DNA of 64,000 nt from Saussurea involucrata (lineage: Eukaryota > Streptophyta > Magnoliopsida > Asterales > Asteraceae). The stretch covers positions 138,930,983 through 138,994,982 of the forward strand of contig CM066319.1 in the NCBI GenBank assembly GCA_033807775.1, in the 5' to 3' direction. Below the pieces are notes generated by a model. That model did not search any database. It was not told the DNA's origin and saw only the letters and a program-made list of their open reading frames with translations. This document shows, one piece after another, positions 11,440 through 21,999 of this stretch (within the stretch, counting starts at the first letter, position 1; each line of letters starts with the position of its first letter). Position numbers and translations under genes: made by a program.

Positions 11440-11706
11440 GATTTCCTTGTAATCTTTCTGTCTTTATCAGCTTACCTCTTTTGTACTTGTAAATTTATTT
11501 GCTGTACTTATAATTTTTCCACTTCCCTTTGTAACCTTATACGAAGTTAAAAGAAAATTTTCAGCGAATGTACTTTACTCCATCAGTACTTAAAAGATCC
11601 CAGAACACAGTAAAAGGGACAAATATTTTATGAGTTCTTTTTATCTTTATGTTTTCATACTTAGCAATTTTCTTTGTTGCTATGTCATAATCAAATAGGG
11701 GGAGAT
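11440..11706 (+). other. 3' untranslated part of element B with polypurine tract
   Basis: No ORF. It ends in the purine run AGGGGGAGA (about 11697-11705) next to the 3' LTR, the expected plus-strand DNA primer. The same run borders the 3' LTRs of F and G. Confidence 0.75.
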
Positions 11707-12665
11707 TATTGATCCAAACCCTCAGTGATTTGATAATGACTCTCTCTTAAACACTTAGTGAAAATTGTAAGTAAACAATATGTATTAGAGTTTCACTATC
11801 GCTGATAAGTACTAGGACTTTACAGTACCGCTGATAGGAACTCTCGTTCTTTAGATTAGACATTCAGCGAACACTGTTCATCCAGTAGCTCTGAGCATGT
11901 TCAGTCTCTGTGATGATCGCTGATAAGCTATAGTTGTTTACTTATGATCCCTGAAGACAAGTCTCACGTCAACAAAGGTTCTACGCTGAAGTCGAAGATC
12001 AAGTCCAAGAACCAACGACAAGTCTACTAATGAACTTATGCGGATATCAGCGAAGCAAGACCTGTCCATTCAACGTGAAGTATCAAGTAGAATACTTCAG
12101 CAATCGATGAGCTTTATCACTCGCTGATAAAGTATTGTTCAATGAACGCTGATCATGAAGTCTTCCTCTACAAGTTACTTTTGTCGTATCCCCTTGCACG
12201 TCTCCGTACGAAATGTCAGAACGGACCTCCCTTCTGTCTAGAATCGTACAACAAACTATGATTCTACATTGTGCACCATGCGGCTACTAAGGTTGTCTAC
12301 AAATGTCAAAACATGCAACCACTTAGCTACTGCCACGTGTAAAGTAACACTGCCTTGCATTAAATGCATGCAGTATATAAAGAAGAACCCTACTTCAAAA
12401 TTGAAGTGCTCGGCCATCTTCTTCTTTCTCTCTTAGTGTTAGAATATTATTAGTAGTATTCTTATCTCCTTTCTGTCTTAATTCTAGTGCAAGAAACTTA
12501 GTGTTCTTAACTTGTTTAGATTAGGTTAATCCTTAATCTTGTTCCACAACAAGTTGTAAATTGTTTGATTATATCAATAAACAATTTAGAAAGTAAAAAT
12601 CGTGTGTTTGTATTCAACACCCCCCCCCCCCTTCTACAAACTTGTATAACCCTTCGGGACCAACA
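11707..12665 (+). repeat. 3' LTR of element B (959 bp)
   Basis: Begins TATTGATCCAAACCC (the canonical TG is mutated to TA) and ends GGGACCAACA. It holds GCCACGTGTAA, a GCATTAAATGC palindrome and the TATA box AGTATATAAAG (about 12371-12381), then a C run at about 12620-12632 and CTTCTACAAACTTGTATA. It matches the LTRs of F, G and H. Confidence 0.9.
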
Positions 12666-14057
12666 TTATGGCAGCGGACACGTTTCACCCGAAGCACCAA
12701 GGCCAACCCTTACGTTCCTCTCATCAACCCCAACTCCACTGAAGGTGAGAAATAACTCATCAACTTCTTCGATCTCATGAACTATAAATGGGACACTGAC
12801 CGAAGCCTGCAACCCGAGAAGAAGCTAACCAAAATCCTGAAGAACAAGATGCCTTCAGAGATTAACTTTATCTTTGCACAGGTCATCAGCTGCATGACGG
12901 CAAAGGTCGGCTCCACCGATCAGGCCTCCAAAGGTCAACAAGCCCTGGCTTACTCCATGCTCAAGGGCCTGAATGTCGACTACGCTCGCCTCATTTTTGA
13001 AGACCTGATGGAGCAGATAGAGAAGCCTGAACGTCCCACCAACATTCCCTACCCTCGGTTCCTATCAGTCATCCTGAAATTAGCTCTCGGACCACACTAT
13101 CCACCTCAGGGAGATTACAAACTTCCTCAGGTTGGACCAAAGGTTCTCGTGTTCAAACCGATTGAGGGTGAGGTACGTCTTTCAACCCTTCTCTCTCTTC
13201 TCTACCCCACTTCTTCTATTTTTGTGGCTACTACTACAGTGGCAACACCCACCGCTGATACCCAGGCCACAACCACCTCCTCTCTGAAATAGAGGAAACA
13301 TTCTTCAACCCCTCTTGGCACCCATAAGTCCATGAAGACCTCAACGGAGCAACCCAAGCCTTCCTAGGCTCAAGACTCCACGTTGGCCTCGTCACATGCA
13401 ACGATGGATGATTTCGTTGTCCACTCCACCACATCTGCTGAAGCCACCCCTTCTATAACCGTTCCAGAGACTACGTTCTCTGAAACATTCATGGATAAGA
13501 ACCCAATATCCTCAGTGCCTCAATGCGCTGTGAAGGTCATTTCTAGTGTATCCAACGCTGAAGCTGCAACAACCCCACCATTCTCAGCCGTTGCTTCTAC
13601 CTCCACTTCTTTCATCTACAGCATCGCACCAACAATGCCATCATTTCCATAGATGGACACTAGAGTCGCGACGCTGCAAAAATTTTTGCGCAGAAACGCT
13701 ACAGAACCTGTAGGATCCTCGACAACAATCCCTGCTCGTTCCTTTAAGGATGACATCGAACATTGGAGCGGAACTCGAGACTTCGACACCTTCTCCAATC
13801 CTAAACCTACAGGTATCCAAACACCATCCACATCCCTCTCTGCACCCCTAACTTTTGAGCTTTCTTTAGCTCACAAGTTATTTTCTTTTACAGGTCCTAA
13901 TTTGGGGACTATCAGCATGTCCCTCAAGGATATTGCTACGAAAGTGGACTCCCTATCCACCAACATCACCAACAACACCGCAGCGATCACTACAGCGGGG
14001 AATACGCTGAACGATGTCTCCACTTCCCTTGCAGCCAAGGCAACAACAGCTGACATC

Positions 14058-15308
14058 CAGGGGCGGAACACAAGCCTTATAACCTCGGGGGCCAAACTTA
14101 ATCACTTATACAAACGTATTACATAAATTAGTCAATTTAGGATATTGAGAAAAACTAACAAATTTTTCTCTAAAAACCCATGGATAGTATTTCAACACTA
14201 CAAAAATTTTGGATTTAGAGGACCTTAAAAATGTCTAGACATCTAAATAAGATACACTATATAAGTTTATGGTGCGTTTTCGAGCATCGTAACAAAAAAA
14301 TTAGCATATTATTGAAGTAAAGTGTCATATTACTTTTTTTTGTATGATATTATTTGAAAACGTGTCTTACAAAAACAAGAGTCTTATAAAGATATGTATC
14401 TATATATAAGACTTTTCTTAAAAAGTCCTAAAAACTTGTTAAAACATCTTAAAACGTCAAATAAACATTTATATAGGACGTGCAATCGTGTGGTGCTATA
14501 AACTCAAGTCATATAAAACTGTCTCTTTTGATTTAAGTCATAGAGAATATAATATCATCATTTTTTCAAGAATTTGCTAGATATTGGCAACCTATGTTTT
14601 CTAAAATTTGAATCATAATGACAATAAATCAAACATTACTGAATGGAAGACTTGTACCTAAGGAATTTACTCTGGGAAATACGTCGCTAAATGAGTGATT
14701 CGTCCTAAAACCGTCAGAAAAGTTGGTGTAAAAATTGTTGGTAGAAAATTCAAATCAGTGACAGATTACCCATGCATTTTGTGGGTGATCTGTGGGTGAT
14801 CACTCGAATCGTTGGTATTTTGTGGGTGATGTCGGTAATCATTGATGGAAATGTCCTAAATTGATTTTTATGGGTTAAAGTCATTTGTGTTATAGTAAAA
14901 TCAGTTCTAAAAACTTAAATCTCTAGATTTAAATCTAAATCACAAAAGAACAATTCAAAAAATCATCACTAAACAAAATCAAATATTCATACTAAAAATC
15001 TAATTCACAAAATCCTGAATAAAGCATTGAAATTAAAATTTGAAGTATTTGATCAACACATGAAGATATAAAATAATTGAAACTTGAAAAAATAAAAATA
15101 CCATTAACTATAGAAGTAGCATTGATGACGTGTGGAGACTATATAATTTAGGTCTTGAACTAGGTAGAGAACTAGAGTGCAGAGGCCAAATGAAAAGATA
15201 AATAAAATAAATAAAATACACATATAATAACTCAAAGTTGGACTTCTAGTTTCCCACTAAAACACAGGGGCCATGGCCCCCTGTAGCCCTTAGAGGCGTC
15301 CGACACTG
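14058..15308. mobile_element. hAT-type non-autonomous DNA transposon (1251 bp)
   Basis: The left end is CAGGGGCGGAAC; the right end read inverted is CAGTGTCGGACG, and an inner GGGGGCCA block is also shared. It is flanked by 8 bp duplications ctgacatc (14050-14057) and ctgacgtc (15309-15316), which differ at one base. The length and terminal sequence fit hAT. The insertion splits ORF3 of C precisely. There is no transposase ORF. Near 14770-14830 the phrase gtgggtgat is repeated. Confidence 0.8.
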
Positions 15309-16231
15309 CTGACGTCTCCTCACTGCAAGGGGGAGTCAGTTCTTTGGAAACCGTTGTCAACACCAACCTCTCCGCCCTCCAGAACACCGTCACTGAACTC
15401 TCCACGAGCTTCTCCAGCCTCAGCAGCGAGGTTGGAACTCTGAAGACCGACTTCATTGGTCTACAAGGTGAGGTGAGCAGTCTCACTAAACAGGTCGCTG
15501 ACAACAACTCCTTGCTCACCAAGATCCTGGAGCGAATGGAGGCTCCCACGGTTCCTGGCTCCAACTTCTCCCAAGATGATCGCAAGCTATTAAGGATGAC
15601 CGCTGATTTTGTCATCCTGGCCACATCCCGTATTCCAGACCTGGAAACCAGGTTGGATACTGCTGAGATGTTAATGGCTACTGCTCCGAGGAACCCTGGT
15701 CTGGAAGACAGGATCTTTGAAGCCTCTGCTGCTGACACTACTACTGCTGTTGCTGCCTCCCTTAACCATTCAGTGGAAGAGGGGGAGAAGACTGAAGACC
15801 TTCCCCAGAATGTTCAGGAGGAGGAAGAAAACAAGGAATCAGATCCTCAGAAAGGTGATAATTCTGAAGGAACCGTTGTTGAAAGTCCCTCTCCATCTGA
15901 GGGAGAGCAACAACGCGAAGACCCTCCTTCTCCAACCGCTGACAAAACCTTCGACATCAGCTCTTACGACGATGAAGAAGAGGAGGAGGAGTTAGAAATC
16001 CAAGATGAGGAACCATCATTCAATCAGCTGAATGATGATGATGATGATGAACCTCCCTTTGTTTTCCATCCAGAGGTCATCAAATCCCCAGCTTTGAAAG
16101 GGGTTTCTATAAAAGAACCAGGGGAGGGGACCAAGGCAAAGTATTCTGCAAAGAAAGTTTCAAAAGAAAAACAAAAGGGACTTGCCGATGATGGCAACTT
16201 GGCAATCCTCATGATAAAGCCAACTTATCAG

Positions 16232-16386
16232 GTACACTATTTTTTCTTTCCTTATACTGCATCCTCCTCTACCCCTTCTCAATCTCAACCCTTCTCCTTC
16301 TAAAACCCCTAAACACTTAGCTCTCTCCTTTATCTATCTTTTTTCCTCAAATAATCTAACTCCATTGATCATTTTATTTCAGCTAG
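16232..16386 (+). other. Intron of element C ORF3
   Basis: Same borders as in B: CAG|GTACAC to CAGCTAG|TCCTCT, 155 nt, phase 0, T-rich towards the acceptor. The unspliced frame ends after about 30 codons. Confidence 0.7.
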
Positions 16387-17358
16387 TCCTCTCCCCTGCT
16401 TGAGGCTACCGCTGAAGCTCCTCTACAAGAACAACAAATAATCATAGCGCTTAACGCTGAAGAACAAATAATCACATTCTCTGTTCTGGAAGAGACTGAA
16501 GTACAAGTTGAAGAAGAACTGCTCCCCCCCCCCCCCCCAGAAGACCTTCTCAGACTCCTCAAAGGTCAGATGAAGATGAACGAAGAAGGAAAGCAGCGAT
16601 GATTCAAAAGCTCGAAAGTCAGCGTTTGATTCCTCCTCACCTCAGTTGCTTGACGCCCAGGGAAATTGCTGATGCCTTGAAAGCTGAAAAGATCCTCGCT
16701 GAAAAATAGAAGGCTGAGCTTATTGACAAAAACTTTGCTCTGGAACTAGCCCAATGTTCAGTAAAGGATCTACAAATGAAGAAGTTTCCCCTGGAAGTCC
16801 AACAAGAGCTGATGAAAGAAGCGAAGAAGAAAAATATGGAAAAGGTCAAGGTCGGTGCAACCACACTGACCTGGTGTAAAAAGAAGCTCCATTTCAGGAG
16901 TTTACCCTCAAGAATACATTCTGTAAACCTGAAAGGGAGAATGGTCAAAGGAGTACCTATTGTCGATGTTCAGATAATCATAGAAAATGGCGACAAGAGA
17001 ATCTGCTACATTTCAGCCCTGGACCAGCTCGGGTTCAGTGAATGGTTGGAAGTCAGAATCGCAATTCAGCGATCCCGCTCAAGCTTCAAGCCTTGCGTCG
17101 AAAGTGCTATAAACAAGCTGATCGACCAAGTATCCTCAGCGATTGATATTCCTCCTCCTCCAGCCATCCAGCATAAACGAACTGCTCCAAAGAAGAAGAA
17201 GACTCCATCCTCTTCAGGCCCAGTTTTAATAAACGAAACAGGGATTGAATTTTCCCGTAAAGCAGTGCTTGGTCCCAATCCTGATCCCTCTGGTCTCGAC
17301 ATCTCCTTACCTCCTGCTGAAGACTTTGTACCTGGTAAAGTACTCAGTGAACCCTTCG

Positions 17359-17632
17359 TGTTAGGGCTAAATCTTGTTTAATAGAAGTTAAAGGGGATTA
17401 TTTGTAAGTTGTTATTTAGGCTTAATCATGTAATGGGCCATGGGCCAGAATAGTTTAGGCCTTAGTATAAATATGTTCTTTAGCCTTAGAAAATAGGCTA
17501 ATCAAACGTTTTATCATTCATATCATTTGTAAAGAAACTCTCTGAAAGTTATATGGATGACAAGTTGAAATCATACTGATTTGTTCTCTATTCTATTGAT
17601 TTCATTGTGTATGCACTAATCTGGAACCCACA
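17359..17632 (+). repeat. 5' LTR of element D (274 bp)
   Basis: Runs from TGTTAGGGCTAAATC to GGAACCCACA, directly before the primer site. TAGTATAAATATG (about 17463-17475) is a likely TATA box. It begins in the middle of the ORF3 frame of C, which marks the insertion point. Confidence 0.85.
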
Positions 17633-17634
17633 AT

Positions 17635-17650
17635 TGGTATCAGATTAGAG
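17635..17650 (+). promoter_or_regulatory. Primer binding site of element D
   Basis: TGGTATCAGATTAGAG, 2 bp after the LTR. The first ten bases match the initiator Met tRNA complement; GC is replaced by TT afterwards. Confidence 0.75.
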
Positions 17651-18598
17651 AAAACAAAAGTGTTCAAAAGGTTTCTGGTAAGTTTTTATTGAGTTTTAGT
17701 CGACTGTGGTATTGGTTCTTAAAATCTCATATTTTGATTCTGATAAAATTGCTTGATTTCGCGTATTGCATTCGATTAGCATTTATCTCATTAGTATTTC
17801 TGCAATTTTTCTAATCCTAATTCGACTGTTTGAATAGTTTTTAACAAAAATCCATTCACAAGTTTTGGTCTCTGTTCTTCATAAAAATCAAAAAATTTCA
17901 TCCAAAATCTTGTTAGTTTGTTTCAAAATCGATTAGGGTATTGTTAGTTTTGTGTTTTGTTAGGTTTTTAATCTTTCAGGAACGATCTTAGCAACCCTAG
18001 TCGCATATCTATCGATCTTGCTCTTCACAGCCGCAGTTACCGGATACCCCAGCCGCACTTTCCGGAACTTCGCAAAACTTCCCGGGTAAGCTCTCTTTTT
18101 TTGCTACTTTCCGGACATAATTGATCCGGTAACCAAAAAGTTCCCGGTAAATCCAATTTATCCGGGTAACTCAAAGTTTCCGGTTGATTTTCTTTCCGGA
18201 CACATCTTATCTGATAACTCTGTCAATCCGGACATCATTCGGTAACCTCTGCTTCCCGGTAAGTATTTTCATTCGGTAACTTTCACTTTATCCGGTAACT
18301 ACTCTCTGTCCGGTAAACTTATTTTATCTGGTAACCTAGTGTTATCCGATAATTTTAGTTTGTCCGGATACTTCTACTATTTGATCAATTCACACACATC
18401 TGATCCGGACACTTCCTGATCAGACACCATTTCATCCGGATTCCTATCCGGTAAGTTCTGTTTAGCCAGTTTCTTACCATTTTTACTCTACATCACTCTT
18501 AGAACCTGCGTTAGGACTTCCACTCATAGTGCCTTGCGTTAGGATTCCACTTTGAATCGAACCATCGTCTGACATTCACATTAGTGCAAATACCAAAG
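17651..18598 (+). repeat. Leader of element D with 18 bp CCGG-phased repeats
   Basis: Non-coding leader before gag. From about 18060 to 18460 the motif TCCGGTAACT or close variants recurs many times. Several successive copies are spaced exactly 18 bp (about 18290-18375). The same kind of array occurs before ORF3 of this element (30700-31095). Confidence 0.75.
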
Positions 18599-21500
18599 AT
18601 GTCTCGCGAAGCTCTTGCTATCGGCACCGATGCCAAGCCACCGACCCTCTACCAGGGAGAATATAGCCAATGGCGGGACAGATTCCTCATATTCATCGAA
18701 TCGAAGGACAACTACGAGTACATCTGGCGTGCTCTAACTGATGGCCCACAAGCTCAACCCATGAATATTATTCCAGCACAAGAAGGAGGTGCTGAAGCTC
18801 GTACTGAGCCCAAGAAATACTTAGAGATGAGCGAAGAGGAAAAGGGCATGTTTGATGGCGAAAAGCATGCCAAGATATATCTGGTTCAGGCTCTACCAAA
18901 TCAGATATACACAGCCATAGACAGCTACAAGCACACATCAAAGGGCATGTGGGATCAGGTAGAAAAGATGATGAGCGGGAGCAAAGTCGGCAACCAACTG
19001 AAGATCAACAGCTGCATCACCAAGTTTGATGGCTTTAAGCATCGCACCGGCGAATCACTCTCACAGACCTATGAACGATTTTGCCTCCTACTGAACGAGC
19101 TCCACAAGAACAAGATCAATCGATCAAACACGGAGAATGCGCTCAAGTTTCTGAACCACCTCTTGCCAGAATGGAAAGTGTTTGCTTCTCACATCAAACA
19201 CAACCACCTGATGGAGAACGTTCCAATCTATGAACTCTACGAGATGCTTCTACAGGACGAGGATGAAGTCATGGAGATACTGAGCAACCAGAAGTCCGCT
19301 ACCAAGTCACATACTGATCCACTCGCTCTTGTTTCTTCAAAACGAGGCAAATGGTCCAGCCGTCACTCCAAACGAACTCAAGAGCCAAGTGAATCTGAAC
19401 CAGAATCTAAAGAAGAGGAGGAAAGTGATTCTGATCCTGGACTGACTGCAGTAAAGAAAGTAATGGCCCTGCTTTCCAGATCTTTCCAGCAAAAGAGGTT
19501 TTTCAAGAAACCTTCATCCAATAATCAGCGCTACTCCACTTCTTCCAATAAGCGCCATGATTATCAAGATAAATATGAAGGAAAGAAAAAGGCAGATGAG
19601 CACAAGCAACCTGACCAGAAGGAGAAGAATGAAAAGGATGATCGCAAGCCCGAGATAAAGAAGAAGGACGACCCCGTCACTTGCTACAACTGCGGGAAAT
19701 TGGGTCATTTTGCCAAGGATTGTAGAAAGCCCGTCGTGAAAAACGTACACTACTACAAAGCCAAACTTCTGCTAGCAGAACAGAAAGCGGCAGAAGAAGC
19801 TCTATTTGTTAAAGATGACCACTGGCTGGCCCGTTCTTATAGGGAAAGCGATTCTGAAGATGCTGATGCTTTCATGGGCTACCATTCTCCCCCATCAGAA
19901 AAGGCAAATTTGTGTCAGGTATGTAAACATATTCATCAAAGCTTAATCGAACAGATGCAACCACTTGTTGAACGAATAGATTCTTATAAGGCCACCACTA
20001 ATGAACAACTGCTTGAAATTAACTCGTTAAAAGAAAAGCTAGATGTTCAAAGGCGTATCACTGAAAAATATAAGTCCGAAAATGCTAATCTAAATGAAAA
20101 ATGTACAAATCTTTCTATAGCACTGAAGGATTTAAGGGCCAAGATATCTGAATTGAATCTAAAACTTGATCAGTATGAGAATGAGAAAGCAGAGATTGTC
20201 TATAAATGCTCATCTCTCCAAATCCAACATAAGGAGTTTGTTTCTAAAATAATTGATCTTGAAACAAAACTTCACAAAAGAGGTCAAACCGATCAGACCA
20301 TTCACATGAACAAACCCAAGGAATTCACATACTTTAACAAGGAATGGGGAATCGGATACGATAACCCACAGTACTTGAAAAAGGTTTTGACCATGAGACC
20401 GACTCGTTATCACTTTGGTTTTCTCGGTCTGGACAAAAAGTATCCCGAGTATAAAATCAAATGGATTGGTCCTCTTGAATAGGAAAAGGAAGAGGATACT
20501 GAAGAATACAAACGCGCACACACCACTAAAATGAAATTACCTTTTGCGTATGAGCGTATGAACTACTCATACAAGAAAATCCCATAGAAATACCTCTCGA
20601 ATGACTACTTTGACGGCTATAAGGTTGTGAAGCCCAAGGATTCCTCCAAAAGGATGAGGCCCAAGCACCTGAACCCAAAACTGAGACGGACGAGTTTAAA
20701 CTCTATGTTCCTCCTCTCGTTTTGGAATAAAAAATAGTCGAATTAGAGGAGACACTCGAGACGGAAAGAACTAGTTTTCAAAAGGAAAAGAAAGCGCTTA
20801 TAACAGAACTTGAGAAACTCAAATCCATCAAAACCAAATCTGTGTCGGATGAGGGACAGGAAATCCTTCGGAATGAAATCAATCGACTCACATCAAAACC
20901 GTCTGCTTTGGCAACAGAAGTGATGAAAGAGCACGTGAGCAACAGTCAACTCCAAGAGAAGCTTGACCTACTCCAAAACAAAAAGCAGATTTCAACCGAA
21001 ACTTCCTCAATCTCTTCCGATACATCTTCGTGCAAAACTTTCATTGGAAAAACTTCTTCACGAAACGGTAAAGAGTCTCAAGATGAGTGTGTTATAAAGA
21101 ATCTAAACTCTGATTTTTTCTTAGCTTCCGCACCAGATTCTCCTCATAACGCAGACACAAAGTGTTCCTCACCTCCCTCAACCAATCCTAGTCCATCGAT
21201 TTTGGATATTGATTTTTCTAAATTTGTGAATTCCAATGGTAGTTCAGATGAAGAGTTTGAATCCTTTCCGTTTGACAAACCTCTTCCGAGTCACACCGAC
21301 TTTCTTTCTAAAGCGGTAAACCACTCGGTCAATTTTCTTAAAGGCGAATGTTATTCAAAACCCAAGACCCCGGTTGTGAACAAAGTTTCTAAAACTGATT
21401 CTCATTCACAAAATCATTCACAGCCGCGGCAAAAGACCGATCGATCAACTGATAAAAATCCTGTCTACTCAAACTCTACTGACCATGCCTTTAATGATGT

Positions 21501-21985
21501 TTTAGATAAAAATGGTCGGGCAAACCAAGGAAAACAAAAGTGGGTAGCCAAGGAATCTATCAAGAACAAGTCAGAGTCGAAGTCATTTAATACTGTCTTT
21601 TATTCTAGGAAGAACATTAATGATTGTGGTTTGAATCATTCGAATAATTTTCGTTGAACAAAGTGTTAATTTTCCGATTAAACTTTATTCGATTCAGCAT
21701 TTGATTCAATTATCCCATCATTATTTGTATTGTTCTAATTGTGGTTTGAATGACTTTGATGATAATAAATATGCATCTGATTGGTTTGGTTCTTATCACG
21801 TTTATCATTCTAAACCTAATCGCAAATCCCGTAAAATCAAAAGAAACCCCATTTCAAAACGGGTTCCCCAATCAGAGGTTACACCTATACCCAAGAGGAA
21901 ACCCATTTCAAAACGGATTCCTCAGCCAGGTGTTAAACCTAACCCTCCAGGACCCATTTTCAAATGGGTACCTAAAATCCGTTAA
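18599..21985 (+). pseudogene. gag: Element D gag, coiled-coil type, broken
   Basis: ATG 18599. The capsid-like N-terminal region (YSQWRDRFLIFIESKD; GMWDQVEKMMSGSK; LSQTYERFCLLLNEL) is followed by an acidic/basic linker and a CCHC knuckle CYNCGKLGHFAKDC (about residues 361-374). A coiled coil follows at about residues 450-560. The first break is TAG at 20480-20482, another TAG lies near 20586, and frames change before 20842. The C-terminal part contains a second cysteine motif CSNCGLNDF and repeated P-I-S-K-R phrases, ending WVPKIR and TAA at 21983-21985. An earlier GTG at 18584 is in frame, but the ATG is the more likely start. Gag forms the virus-like particle. Confidence 0.85.
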
Positions 21986-21999
21986 TCTTGTTTTTGCAG
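21968..21999 (+). other. gag/pol boundary of D: stop codon inside a 3'-splice-site-like block
   Basis: After TGG comes GTACC, then TTAAT, a T-rich tract and TTTTTGCAG. The gag stop TAA lies inside the block. gag and pol are in different frames here. Discounting the 32 nt from GTACC to CAG would put them in the same frame, as a 36 nt block does in F, G and H. Confidence 0.5.

Larger units (their letters stand above)
5089..12665 (+). mobile_element. Element B: ORF3-bearing copia retrotransposon, 3' two thirds
   Basis: In order: C-terminal half of pol (5091-6377), about 1 kb of non-coding DNA with promoter-like motifs, ORF3 (7353-11439, one intron), polypurine tract, 3' LTR (11707-12665). The 5' half lies left of element A, which split the pol gene. 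After the LTR the sequence becomes the ORF3 of a different element (C), so B inserted into C in the same orientation. The expected target duplication is ttatg (12666-12670); the partner is not in view. B is the same family as F, G and H. Confidence 0.85.
12666..17358 (+). mobile_element. Element C: fragment of an ORF3-bearing copia retrotransposon
   Basis: Only part of ORF3 is visible, entered at the 3' LTR of B and left at the 5' LTR of D. C is the outermost element in view. It carries a hAT insertion (14058-15308). The 5 bp before D (cttcg, 17354-17358) is the expected D target duplication, with its partner outside the window. Confidence 0.75.
12666..17358 (+). pseudogene. Element C ORF3, interrupted and decayed
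   Basis: Homologous to ORF3 of B, F and G from about residue 140 onward: MPSEINFIFAQVISCMTAKVG, GLNVDYARLIFEDL and IPYPRFLSVILKLALGP, then the Ser/Thr-rich region, GPNLGTISMSL with coiled-coil heptads, a Glu/Asp-rich region with DDDDDEPPF, an intron (16232-16386) and the exon 2 domain (TLTWCKKKLHF, FSEWLEVRIAIQ, NETGIEFSRKAV). It is more divergent than the others. Stops lie near 12755, 13290, 13366 and 13650. A C run at about 16527-16540 coincides with a frame change. The hAT element splits it near 14057, but with one copy of the 8 bp duplication the frame continues. D ends it at 17358. Confidence 0.75.

Noticed and set aside
12300..12665. B 3' LTR as a solo LTR
   Set aside because: It is directly preceded by a polypurine tract and the element's own ORF3, so it is the 3' LTR of an element with internal sequence.
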